DNA from: Lachnospiraceae bacterium
GTDB taxonomy: Bacteria; Bacillota; Clostridia; Lachnospirales; Lachnospiraceae
Assembly (NCBI GenBank): GCA_024698345.1
Contig: JAILRH010000249.1
Coordinates: 1-46,830 of the forward strand
Length of the DNA stretch: 46,830 nt
Direction: 5' to 3'
Made by a program: the position numbers and the translations under genes. Positions 8,497-16,659 of this stretch are shown here, one piece after another. The notes beneath the pieces were generated by a model. It had not been told where the DNA came from and made no database searches. It worked only from the letters and a program-made list of their open reading frames with translations. Positions within the stretch are counted from its first letter, which is position 1. The number at the start of each line of letters is the position of its first letter.

Positions 8497-9117
8497 CTAA
8501 TGTTTGTTGTAATTATCTATTAATTCAATTATAGTTTTGATTTTGTTTTCATCTTTAAAACCGTCGGTTTCGACCCCACTGCTTATATCGACACAGTAAG
8601 GTGAACATCTGTTTAAAGTGTCGATAATATTGGATTCATTTAGTCCACCTGCCAAAAAATAATTATTTATATTATTTTTTATTAAAGCGGTATCGAAAGT
8701 TTTTCCTGTACCACCATACATTGAATTGTCGTAAGAATCAAGAAGAAAATAATCAGGAAAAAGTTTCGATGCTTTTTCTATTGATGATGAATCCTTCATT
8801 CTTATAGCTTTAATTATGGGCTTATCTGTTATTTTTCTTAAACTTTCAATATAAGTTGAATCTTCATCTCCGTGGAGTTGTATGCAATCGATTATATTGT
8901 TGTCTGTAAGATATTTGATATGTTCTAAAGAATCATTTACGAATACACCCACAGATTTAATGTCATTTGAAAGACGTTCTCTCATATTTTTGGCAAGTTC
9001 ATCTGACACAAATCTTTTTGAACCTGCAAAAACAAATCCCACATAATCCGGTTTGTATTTATTTACAATCTGAATATCCTCAAGACGCTTCAAGCCACAA
9101 ATTTTAATCTTAACCAT
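8497..9117 (-). CDS. trpF: Phosphoribosylanthranilate isomerase
   Basis: This 206-residue TIM-barrel enzyme isomerises phosphoribosylanthranilate to CdRP. The catalytic Cys is in the N-terminal [10 protein letters not shown], and the catalytic Asp in the conserved [18 protein letters not shown] segment. The family's closing motif [18 protein letters not shown] binds the phosphate. Its SD (AAGGGA) is weaker and further from the ATG than those of its neighbours. It is a stand-alone gene, not fused to trpC as in enteric bacteria. It lies 24 bp after trpC and 10 bp before trpB. Confidence 0.97.
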   Translation of the reverse strand: MVKIKICGLKRLEDIQIVNKYKPDYVGFVFAGSKRFVSDELAKNMRERLSNDIKSVGVFVNDSLEHIKYLTDNNIIDCIQLHGDEDSTYIESLRKITDKPIIKAIRMKDSSSIEKASKLFPDYFLLDSYDNSMYGGTGKTFDTALIKNNINNYFLAGGLNESNIIDTLNRCSPYCVDISSGVETDGFKDENKIKTIIELIDNYNKH

Positions 9118-9141
9118 TATTAATAATCCCTTCGTTAGAGT

Positions 9142-9918
9142 TTAGGCGTTTCCCTTAAGATAGTCAAGCATCTCTTTTTTATTGTCTGCTCTCATAAATG
9201 TTTCGCCAATGAGTACTGCATTTACATTGGATTTCATCAGTTCTGATATATCTTCTCGGGTTTTGATTCCGCTCTCAGCAACAAATAGAATATTTGAAGG
9301 AACCAGTTTTCTAAGGCGGATACTGTTTTGAATATCAACGGTAAATGTTTTTAAATTTCTGTTATTTACTCCGATTATTCTGGCTCCCGCTTCGATTGCA
9401 CTCTTAATTTCGCTTTCATCATGAGCTTCAACTAATGCGGACATTCCAAGCGAATCACAAATTGAAATGTATTTTTTTATTGTGTCTGTATCAAGAAGGG
9501 AACATATGAGTAATACACAGGAAGCACCGTGTATTTTAGCGTCGTAAATCATATATTCGTCAACAACAAAGTCTTTTCTGATAAGGGGCGTTGTTACAGC
9601 TTCACTTATCTCTTTCAAATATTTTTTGTTACCCATGAAATATTCAGGCTCAGTCAAAACTGATATGCAATCAGCACCTGCAGCTTCATATTCTTTTGCA
9701 ATATCGATATAAGGAAAATGATTGGCTATTATGCCTTTAGAAGGAGAAGCTTTTTTTACTTCGCATATAAAACTAATTCCATCTTTTGCCAATGCTTTTT
9801 CAAACTGAAAGTTACCTTTAGGCATTGCAAGAGCCTGTTGTTTTACAACTTCAAGCGGAGTTGCAAGTTTTTCTTTTTCTATTCTTTTCTTTGTTGATTC
9901 TGCTAATTTGTTTAACAT
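9142..9918 (-). CDS. trpC: Indole-3-glycerol-phosphate synthase
   Basis: This 258-residue TIM-barrel enzyme closes the indole ring: CdRP to indole-3-glycerol phosphate, CO2 and water. The signature FICEVKKASPSKGII carries the catalytic Glu and Lys. Further active-site strands are LIRKDFVVDEYMIYDA, GVNNRNLKTFTVD and FVAESGIKTRED. The length is normal and AGGAGG lies close to the ATG. It follows trpD by 34 bp. The set in this operon is complete for chorismate to tryptophan. Confidence 0.97.
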   Translation of the reverse strand: MLNKLAESTKKRIEKEKLATPLEVVKQQALAMPKGNFQFEKALAKDGISFICEVKKASPSKGIIANHFPYIDIAKEYEAAGADCISVLTEPEYFMGNKKYLKEISEAVTTPLIRKDFVVDEYMIYDAKIHGASCVLLICSLLDTDTIKKYISICDSLGMSALVEAHDESEIKSAIEAGARIIGVNNRNLKTFTVDIQNSIRLRKLVPSNILFVAESGIKTREDISELMKSNVNAVLIGETFMRADNKKEMLDYLKGNA

Positions 9919-9952
9919 TGTAGCCTCCTGATGACAGTCTTGACATGAATAT

Positions 9953-10984
9953 TTATGCGCATGTTACTGTAGTAAAACTATTTGACATTTCTACGAATTC
10001 GTTAAGTTTCTTTAAAGCTTTTCCACTATCTATAGTTCTCTTTGCAACGTCTATAGCCTCTCTGTAACTCAAGTCATCATTATATACATAGATGCATGCA
10101 GCAGCATTTAAAATAACAGCATCTCTCTTTGGTCCCTTTTCTGCACCCGAAAGAATGTTTCTTGTGATTTTAGCGTTTTCTTTAGCGTCTCCTCCAACAA
10201 GATCTTCTTTAGAACATAATTTGAATCCGTATTCTTCAGGGTTGATTTCATATTTTGTGATCTTGCCGTCTCTGATTTCTGCAACTGTTGTTTTGGCACT
10301 TAATGTGATTTCATCCATTACATCCTGTCCGTATACAACCATTCCTTTTTTTACACCAAGGTTGATGAGAACATTTGCAAGTGGTTCAACAAGTGCTTCA
10401 TCGTATACACCGAGTATTTCCATATTTGCGCCGGCAGGATTTGTAAGCGGTCCTAAAATGTTGAAAATTGTTCTTGTTCCAAGAGATTTTCTGACAGGTC
10501 CTACATACTTCATTGATGTGTGATATTTCTGAGCAAATAAGAAACAGATGTTTATTTTTTCAAGAAGTTCTTTGCTCTGTGAAGGTTCAATGCCGATATT
10601 TATTCCAAGTTTTTCGAGAACATCTGCAGCGCCTGATTTACTTGATACTGAACGATTTCCGTGTTTTGCAACCTTTACACCGGAAGCTGCAGCAACGATT
10701 GCTGATGTAGATGAAATATTGAATGAGTATGACTGATCTCCGCCTGTACCTACAATCTCAAGTACATCCATGTTGTGGTCAAGTTTTACTCCATTGTTTC
10801 TCATTCCCATTGCAGAACCTGAGATTTCATCAATTGTTTCGCCTTTCATTCTGAGTGCTACAAGGTAAGCACTTATGAGCTCGTTTGGAGTTTCACCACT
10901 CATAATTTCATTCATTGCTTCATATACTTCATTGTAAGTTAAATCATTTCCTTTAATTAATTTTTCAATTGCTTCTCTAATCAT
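9953..10984 (-). CDS. trpD: Anthranilate phosphoribosyltransferase
   Basis: This 343-residue enzyme transfers phosphoribose from PRPP to anthranilate. The PRPP-binding IVGTGGDQSYSFNISST, the KHGNRSVSSKSGAADVLE segment and the late GPLTNPAG motif are present. The protein is the single-domain type, separate from the TrpG glutaminase. AGGAGG precedes the ATG. The 116-bp gap to trpG is the longest inside the operon; it is AT-rich and holds only a weak inverted repeat (AATTCG at 11004-11009 and CGAATT at 11019-11024). Confidence 0.97.
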   Translation of the reverse strand: MIREAIEKLIKGNDLTYNEVYEAMNEIMSGETPNELISAYLVALRMKGETIDEISGSAMGMRNNGVKLDHNMDVLEIVGTGGDQSYSFNISSTSAIVAAASGVKVAKHGNRSVSSKSGAADVLEKLGINIGIEPSQSKELLEKINICFLFAQKYHTSMKYVGPVRKSLGTRTIFNILGPLTNPAGANMEILGVYDEALVEPLANVLINLGVKKGMVVYGQDVMDEITLSAKTTVAEIRDGKITKYEINPEEYGFKLCSKEDLVGGDAKENAKITRNILSGAEKGPKRDAVILNAAACIYVYNDDLSYREAIDVAKRTIDSGKALKKLNEFVEMSNSFTTVTCA

Positions 10985-11100
10985 AATATTATCCTCCTAG
11001 ATTAATTCGTTTCCTAAGCGAATTATTTTTTATACATATTTTTCTTTGTTTTAGTAATTTTGTAATTAACATATTTTTGATTTGTAGATTACTTTTAATC

Positions 11101-11679
11101 CTAGTTTTTAATCTTTAAAAAGTTACCAACAATTATTTTTCCGTCCGGTGTCAGAACTGACTCAGGGTGAAACTGTAATCCATATATTTCATAGTCTTTA
11201 TGTTTTACAGCCATTATTTCTCCGTCCTTTACATCTCTTGAGATGATTTCCATGCAATCAGGAATTGTATCGTCGATTGCTGCAAGTGAATGGTATCGTG
11301 CACCTTTTATAACATTTGGAAGTCCTGTAAAGATCTCCACGTTATTATCAACTTCCATGTCGCTTTGTTTGCCGTGCATAAGTTCTTTTGCGTATGATAC
11401 AGTTGCTCCGAATACTTCACAAATACTTTGATGTCCAAGGCAAACGCCGAGTATTGGATATTCGCCTTTTAATTCTCTGACTACATCTTCACAAATACCG
11501 GCATCTACTGGCTTTCCCGGACCCGGTGATAAGATGATGCTGTCGGGATTTAAGTCTCTAATCTCATTGATTGTAATCTCATCATTTCTGACGACTTTAA
11601 CATTTCCATCAGACAACTCGCCGACTAACTGAACGAGATTGTATGAAAAACTGTCATAATTATCAATTAATAGTACCAT
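11101..11679 (-). CDS. trpG: Anthranilate synthase glutaminase subunit
   Basis: This 192-residue class I glutamine amidotransferase supplies ammonia to TrpE. The triad is visible as Cys80 in GVCLGHQ, and His171 with Glu173 in QFHPES. The oxyanion loop SPGPGKP is present. A dual role with para-aminobenzoate synthase, as in Bacillus, is possible, but the gene sits in the trp operon with its ATG overlapping the trpE stop by one base (TGATG), so coupling to TrpE is expected. Confidence 0.96.
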   Translation of the reverse strand: MVLLIDNYDSFSYNLVQLVGELSDGNVKVVRNDEITINEIRDLNPDSIILSPGPGKPVDAGICEDVVRELKGEYPILGVCLGHQSICEVFGATVSYAKELMHGKQSDMEVDNNVEIFTGLPNVIKGARYHSLAAIDDTIPDCMEIISRDVKDGEIMAVKHKDYEIYGLQFHPESVLTPDGKIIVGNFLKIKN

Positions 11680-13136
11680 CAGTTACTCACCTCACTTCCC
11701 TTTTGAATTGCATCTATTACAGCACCTGCTTTGTGTGCACATTCCATATATTCATTTTCAGGAACGCTGTCGGCAACTATTCCCGCACCCGCCTGAACTG
11801 TTACTTTGTTATCTTTTCTGACTGCAGTTCTTATGGCAATACATACATCCAAATTTCCTGATAAATCGATGTATCCGATTGCTCCACCGTATATTCCTCT
11901 AGGGTGTTTTTCCAGTTCGTCAATAATTTCGCAGGCTCTGAATTTTGGAGCTCCGGATAATGTACCTGCCGGAAGTAATGCTGATATAGCATCGCATGCA
12001 TCAAATTCATCTCTAATGTCTCCGCAAACTGTTGAGGCTATGTGCATTACTCTTGAGAAACGATGAATCTGCATATATTCTTCAACGTATACACTTCCGT
12101 ATTTTGCGATTTTACCAATATCATTTCTTGCAAGATCAACTAACATATTGTGTTCTGCAAGTTCTTTTTCATCTGCTAAGAGTTCTTTTTCAAGCTCCAT
12201 ATCTTCCGTGTAAGTGTTGCCTCTTGGTCTTGTTCCTGCAACAGGGAAAGTTGTGAGTTTTCCATCTACCATTTTGATCAATGTTTCAGGTGAAGCACCT
12301 GCTATCTGAATTTTATCCATCTGAAGATAATACATATAAGGTGATGGATTTGTTGTTCTAAGAACTCTGTAAGGATTTATCAGGCTACTGTTGTATTCAG
12401 CTTCAAATTTTCTTGAGATAACTCCCTGAAAAATGTCACCTTCTTTGATGTAGTGTTTTGTCTTTTCAACCATCTCGCAATACTCGTCTTTAGAAACATT
12501 GCATGTAAAGTGTACATTCTGCTGAGATGGAGTGTTTGCAGGTCTGAAATCATCCTGAATAAGAGAAATCATTTTCTCGATTTCAAGTAAAGCTGCATTG
12601 TAACCTTGCAATCCGTCTTCTGCTTTCATATTTGCAATTACGATTATTTTTTGTTTTAAATGATCAAATACATAAACTTTATCAAAAAGCATTAACTGAA
12701 AATCATCGATGTCATTTTCTTTGATATTTAGCTTTGGCTCAGCGTAAGAAATCATTTCGTAACTGAAATATCCTACAAATCCTCCTGTGAAAGTTGGAAG
12801 ACCTAGAATCTTTGGTGACTTATATTTATTTAAAAGATCTCTTAAAGCGTCCATGCCTTCTTTTTCAACTACATGCTCTACTTCTCCGCTTTTGATTGTT
12901 ACTTTGTGGTTCTTGCAAGAAACCATAAGTACAGGTGAATATCCTACAAATGAATATCTTGCCCATCTTTTCTCACCTTCCACAGATTCAAGTAAAAAGA
13001 AATTTTTGTCAAAAGCTTCCATTTTTCTGAGTAATGTAATTGGTGTAATTACATCTGAGTAGATTTCCTTGCAAACAGGAATCATACTGTAATCAGATAT
13101 GAAGTTTTTGACCTGGTCAAATGATGTTGTGTTCAT
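11679..13136 (-). CDS. trpE: Anthranilate synthase component I
   Basis: This 485-residue enzyme converts chorismate and ammonia to anthranilate, the committed step. The N-terminal LLESVEGEKRWARYSFVG contains the LLES site known to bind feedback tryptophan. The chorismate-binding C-terminal half has RNDIGK, FSRVMHIAS, LPAGTLSGAPK and the end GAGIVADS. The first gene of the operon starts eight bases or so after AAAGGAGG. Expression is controlled by the Trp T-box leader just upstream; enzyme activity is likely feedback-inhibited by tryptophan, judged from the LLES element. Confidence 0.97.
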   Translation of the reverse strand: MNTTSFDQVKNFISDYSMIPVCKEIYSDVITPITLLRKMEAFDKNFFLLESVEGEKRWARYSFVGYSPVLMVSCKNHKVTIKSGEVEHVVEKEGMDALRDLLNKYKSPKILGLPTFTGGFVGYFSYEMISYAEPKLNIKENDIDDFQLMLFDKVYVFDHLKQKIIVIANMKAEDGLQGYNAALLEIEKMISLIQDDFRPANTPSQQNVHFTCNVSKDEYCEMVEKTKHYIKEGDIFQGVISRKFEAEYNSSLINPYRVLRTTNPSPYMYYLQMDKIQIAGASPETLIKMVDGKLTTFPVAGTRPRGNTYTEDMELEKELLADEKELAEHNMLVDLARNDIGKIAKYGSVYVEEYMQIHRFSRVMHIASTVCGDIRDEFDACDAISALLPAGTLSGAPKFRACEIIDELEKHPRGIYGGAIGYIDLSGNLDVCIAIRTAVRKDNKVTVQAGAGIVADSVPENEYMECAHKAGAVIDAIQKGSEVSN

Positions 13137-13221
13137 AATTACCTCCTTTTTATGAATAAGTGAAAGCTACGGTCGCCAAATGCATGAAAGCAAGCTTTCT
13201 GCTTTTTCCTCGTCGTGTAAA

Positions 13222-13502
13222 CAAAAAAAGCTTTTGTCCCTGCAAAGGGACAAAAGCTATAAAAATCAACTTCTGCGGTACCACCCAATTTAATGTGTAT
13301 CACATTCACTCATTCACATACCAACATATGCTACCTTCTGTAACGGTAAGGCTCCGTCAACGTCTACTTCCGAATAATTCCGGTTTCAAGTTGCCCTCTC
13401 AGGTCCATTCATCACCGATAGCTTGTTGATTCACACCACCCATCAACTCTCTGAAAAGCGTCCCTAGCGACTACTTACTCCCGATCAACGGTTTAACTTA
13501 TT
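13222..13502 (-). promoter_or_regulatory. Trp-specific T-box riboswitch with terminator
   Basis: The trp leader carries a T-box: the conserved GGGTGGTACCGC lies at 13275-13286 on the minus strand. Upstream, the stem I specifier region reads GAATGGACCTGAGAG; UGG at 13405-13407 is the tryptophan codon, followed by the usual purine. A 12-bp terminator stem (AGCTTTTGTCCC, arms 13247-13258 and 13229-13240) ends in seven T's (13222-13228). Uncharged tRNA-Trp should favour the antiterminator and let the operon be transcribed. Confidence 0.95.
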
Positions 13503-13508
13503 GACACA

Positions 13509-13537
13509 ATCCTAGCACTAATTAAAAATTAAATCAA
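13509..13537 (-). promoter_or_regulatory. Promoter of the trp operon
   Basis: Minus-strand TTGATT (13532-13537) and TAGGAT (13509-13514) are 17 bp apart, placing the start near 13502, just before stem I of the T-box. The 13538-13654 stretch beyond it is AT-rich, with no gene and no convincing ptsI terminator. Confidence 0.65.
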
Positions 13538-13654
13538 GTGCTTTTTTGATTTTTTTATTATACTTTATTTTTTTAATTTTTGTTACTTGCCAATCTGATT
13601 TTTTTTTGTTTTTGCTTTCAGAAATTATGTATATTCTGATTCTCAAATATTTTT

Positions 13655-15304
13655 TTAATTTTTTGATTTTTTATACTCAGCAACGTTGGTTTCCAAAACT
13701 GCCTTTCTGATTGGAAGAATCATACCCGGTGAAACAGAAAGTTCATCATATCCCATGGCAAGAAATTCTTTTGTGAGAGATAAATCAGCACCGAGTTCAC
13801 CACATATTCCTGCCCAGGCACCATGTCTGTGTGCAGCTTCTGCAATCATCTTTAACATTTTGAGAATTGCAGGATGGTGAGAATCATAGAAATCATCTAA
13901 TGACTGATTCTGACGGTCTATAGCAAGAGTATACTGTGTAAGGTCATTTGTTCCGACACTGAAGAAATCAACCTCTTCGGCCAGTTCGTCTGCAACCATT
14001 ACAGCAGCAGGTGTTTCAATCATGATTCCAAGTTCGATGTCTTTGTCATAATCAACTCCGTCATTGTCTAATTCTTTCTTTACTTCAGCAACTATAGTTT
14101 TGATTTTTCGTACTTCATCAACTGAAATAATCATAGGGAACATTATTGAAATCTTACCAAATGCACTTGCTCTCATAATTGCTCTAAGCTGAGTTTTAAA
14201 TACTTCCGGTCTTGTGAGACATATTCTTATTGCACGAAGTCCCATTGCCGGGTTTTCTTCCACAGGTAATTTGAAGTAATCTGCCTGTTTGTCAGCACCG
14301 ATATCCAGGGTTCTGATAATTACCTTTTTGCCTGCCATAGTCTGGGCAACCTGTTTATATATAGCAAACTGTTCTTCTTCAGTTGGATAATCATCTGATC
14401 CAAGGTAAATAAACTCAGATCTGAAAAGACCTATTCCTCCGGCATCATTTTGAAGAACCAGACCTAAATCTTTAGTATTTCCAATATTAGCGTAAAGATT
14501 AATCTTCTGACCATCAAGTGTGATGTTTTCTCTGCCTTTGAGACGTTTAAGCAAACTCTTCTTTTCTTCTTCTTCGAGGAAAAGTTTCTTCTTTGCAACC
14601 ATTGTCTCATCATCAGGCTCTACGTATATTTTGCCTTCGAATCCGTCTACAACTGCCATTTTGCCATTAACTTCATCTGATAATGGAATCGGGCAACCGA
14701 TAATTGCAGGGATGCTCATTGTTTTTGCAAGAATTGAAGTGTGCGAATTTGCAGAGCCGTGTACAGTAACAAAGGATAATATTTTATCTTTGTCCATCTG
14801 AACTGTCTCTGATGGAGCCAAATCATCTGCAACTACAATTACAGGTTCATCGGACACAATTCCACCGTTGTCGTTTCCTGCAAGAGCACTGATAATTCTT
14901 TCTGTTATATCTTTTACGTCAGCTGCTCTTCCACGGAAGTACTCTTCCTCCATGTCAAGAAACATCTTTTCCATGTTGTCTCCGGTCGTTGCAACGGCAT
15001 ACTCAGCATTTACACTCTCTGTATCAATGATGCTCTCAACTGACTCGATATAATCTTCATCATCTATCATCAACTGATGAGCCATAAATATTTCAGCACC
15101 TGATTCTCCAACTTCTTTTACTGCTTTATCGTAAAGATGCTTGAGCTGCTCTATTGCCTTTTCTCTGGCTGCGGAATATCTTTCGATTTCTGCGGCTTTA
15201 TCTTCGATTTTTACGCGCTTAACAGATTGTTCCTGTTTCTTGTAAACACTTATTATGCCAATCGCAATGCCTTCAAATACAGATTTGCCTTCATAAATTT
15301 CCAT
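13655..15304 (-). CDS. ptsI: PTS enzyme I (phosphoenolpyruvate-protein phosphotransferase)
   Basis: This 549-residue cytoplasmic enzyme takes phosphate from PEP and passes it to HPr. The phosphorylated residue is His188 in GSANSHTSILAK, matching the family's GGxxSHxAI motif. The PEP-binding C-terminal barrel has GLFRSEFIYLG, IRTLDIGADKQ, MGLRAIR, EIGIMIETPAA-like ELGIMIETPAAVM, FFSVGTNDLTQY and GICGELGAD. The start at MEIYEGKSVFEGIAIG is chosen because the family begins there and AGGAGG lies upstream. Enzyme I is normally a housekeeping gene; here it is the last gene of a sucrose operon after scrA, ptsH and scrK. Confidence 0.97.
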   Translation of the reverse strand: MEIYEGKSVFEGIAIGIISVYKKQEQSVKRVKIEDKAAEIERYSAAREKAIEQLKHLYDKAVKEVGESGAEIFMAHQLMIDDEDYIESVESIIDTESVNAEYAVATTGDNMEKMFLDMEEEYFRGRAADVKDITERIISALAGNDNGGIVSDEPVIVVADDLAPSETVQMDKDKILSFVTVHGSANSHTSILAKTMSIPAIIGCPIPLSDEVNGKMAVVDGFEGKIYVEPDDETMVAKKKLFLEEEEKKSLLKRLKGRENITLDGQKINLYANIGNTKDLGLVLQNDAGGIGLFRSEFIYLGSDDYPTEEEQFAIYKQVAQTMAGKKVIIRTLDIGADKQADYFKLPVEENPAMGLRAIRICLTRPEVFKTQLRAIMRASAFGKISIMFPMIISVDEVRKIKTIVAEVKKELDNDGVDYDKDIELGIMIETPAAVMVADELAEEVDFFSVGTNDLTQYTLAIDRQNQSLDDFYDSHHPAILKMLKMIAEAAHRHGAWAGICGELGADLSLTKEFLAMGYDELSVSPGMILPIRKAVLETNVAEYKKSKN

Positions 15305-15332
15305 ACGACGTCCACCTCCTAAAATTAATGAA

Positions 15333-16199
15333 CTATACAGCATCAATCGCTATCTTTATTGCCCCCATAATTCCCTGATCATCATTGAGACTTGCCGGAA
15401 TAATGTAATTATCAATATCAGAAAGTTCATCCAGTTTGAAATATCCGTTCAGGTTATCAAGAACTTTTTTTCTGATTAACGGGAATAATTGTTCCTGATG
15501 CATTACTCCGCCTCCAAGAATTATTTTTTTTGGGCTGATAATAAATATAAGATTTGCAATAGCCTGGGCTATATAATAACTTTCAAGTTCCCATACTTCA
15601 TCTCTGTCTACAAGTTCTTTTGCCGATACTCCCCAGCGGTCTTCTATTGCGGGTCCGCTTGCCAGACCTTCAAGACAGGTCCCGTGGAATGGGCATTTTC
15701 CTGTGTAGTTATCAGAAGAATCCCTGACCATTTTCATATGTCCTAGTTCGGGATGTAGCATTCCGTGTACGATTTTGCCACCCGATATGATACCTCCGCC
15801 AACACCTGTGCCGATAGTAATATATACTGCATCACTTACATCTTTTGCAGCACCCCAGGTAGCTTCACCGATTAATGAACCGTTTACATCGGTATCAATT
15901 CCGGCAGGAACATTAAGGGCATCTTTCAAACAGCCCAATAAATCAAAACCAATCCAGGCTGTTTTGGGAGTTTCAAGAATGTGACCGTATGTTGGAGATT
16001 CAGGATGTACATCCACAGGACCAAAGGTTGCAATACCCAATGCTTTAATATCCTTATCTTTAAAATATTCAATAATTTTAGGCATTGTTTCGTCCGGTGT
16101 TTTTGTCGGAATAGAAATCTGGTCTACTATTTTACCGTTCTCATCTCCTATTGCACAAACCATTTTAGTTCCGCCGGCTTCCAGTGCACCATATATCAT
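15333..16199 (-). CDS. scrK: ROK-family fructokinase
   Basis: This 288-residue kinase phosphorylates fructose to fructose 6-phosphate. ROK features are the N-terminal GALEAGGTKMVCAIG ATP loop, DTDVNGSLIGEA with the catalytic Asp, GTGVGGGI, and a zinc site HPELGHMKM plus CPFHGTCLEGLASGPAI, which is the fructokinase form of the ROK signature. Glucokinases of the family have a different cysteine pattern, so fructose is the better guess. Its place between ptsH and ptsI, in the same operon as sucrose-type EIIBCA, fits fructose released from sucrose 6-phosphate. It lies 28 bp before ptsI. Confidence 0.9.
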   Translation of the reverse strand: MIYGALEAGGTKMVCAIGDENGKIVDQISIPTKTPDETMPKIIEYFKDKDIKALGIATFGPVDVHPESPTYGHILETPKTAWIGFDLLGCLKDALNVPAGIDTDVNGSLIGEATWGAAKDVSDAVYITIGTGVGGGIISGGKIVHGMLHPELGHMKMVRDSSDNYTGKCPFHGTCLEGLASGPAIEDRWGVSAKELVDRDEVWELESYYIAQAIANLIFIISPKKIILGGGVMHQEQLFPLIRKKVLDNLNGYFKLDELSDIDNYIIPASLNDDQGIMGAIKIAIDAV

Positions 16200-16260
16200 T
16201 ATTCTACCTCCTGGTAATTAAATATTATTTATTTGAAAATGAATATTTTGTATATACATT

Positions 16261-16284
16261 CGGGGTTCCCAAGTGAGAACCCCG
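16261..16284 (-). other. Intra-operon hairpin between ptsH and scrK
   Basis: A perfect 8-bp GC-rich stem (CGGGGTTC with GAACCCCG, 8-nt loop) lies in the 141-bp gap after ptsH. There is no U-run after it on the minus strand, so it is more likely a message-processing or 3'-end stabilising structure than a true terminator. It could give more HPr than the genes downstream. Confidence 0.65.
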
Positions 16285-16340
16285 TGTTTAATAATCAACT
16301 CAAAAGTTCAATTGATATGCTTTTGAAGTTTTTTGATATT

Positions 16341-16598
16341 TTAGAAATTAGCTTTCATAAATGCCTCGATAGCTTCTGCAGCAGCATCTTCATCGTCACC
16401 TTCAACGGTAATAGTTACTTCGTCGCCTTTAACGATTCCCATTCCCATTAATTTCATAAGGGAAGTTGCTTTGGCACTTTTTTCACCTTTGATGAACATA
16501 ATAGTGCTTGTGAATTTTTTTGCTTCCTGTACAAGAAGTCCTGCAGGACGTGCGTGAATACCAACTTCATCTGTAATTACATACTTGAATTCTTTCAT
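16341..16598 (-). CDS. ptsH: Phosphocarrier protein HPr
   Basis: This 85-residue protein relays phosphate from enzyme I to EIIA. His15 in GIHARPA is the catalytic phosphorylation site. Ser46 is at the regulatory position used by HPr kinase in Firmicutes, although the surrounding sequence (KATSLMKLMGMG) differs from the common KSIMGVMSLG. If phosphorylated on Ser46, this HPr would act with CcpA in catabolite control. A good SD (AGGAGG) precedes the ATG. The gene lies between scrA and scrK rather than in the usual ptsHI pair. Confidence 0.96.
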   Translation of the reverse strand: MKEFKYVITDEVGIHARPAGLLVQEAKKFTSTIMFIKGEKSAKATSLMKLMGMGIVKGDEVTITVEGDDEDAAAEAIEAFMKANF

Positions 16599-16659
16599 AA
16601 TTAATTCCTCCTTGGAAACTATATATTTAGTAATTGTTATATATGTTTAAAGTTCTTTG

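Noticed and set aside
11004-11024. Small inverted repeat AATTCG/CGAATT between trpG and trpD
   Set aside because: Six base pairs in an AT-rich gap; the T-run is on the wrong side for the trp transcript. Likely chance.
13150-13185. A 12-codon mini-frame (MHLATVAFTYS) between the T-box terminator and trpE, as a possible leader peptide
   Set aside because: It has no Trp codon and no SD, and the T-box already explains control.
13137-13540. Direct repeats or spacers suggesting a CRISPR array or tRNA in the long trp leader
   Set aside because: The conserved elements are those of a T-box. No repeated spacer pattern or tRNA cloverleaf could be drawn here or elsewhere in the window.
13514-13547. A terminator-like AGCACT/AGTGCT stem with T-run on the plus strand
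   Set aside because: It has only a 6-bp stem and a 17-nt AT loop, overlaps the trp promoter, and no plus-strand gene is upstream.
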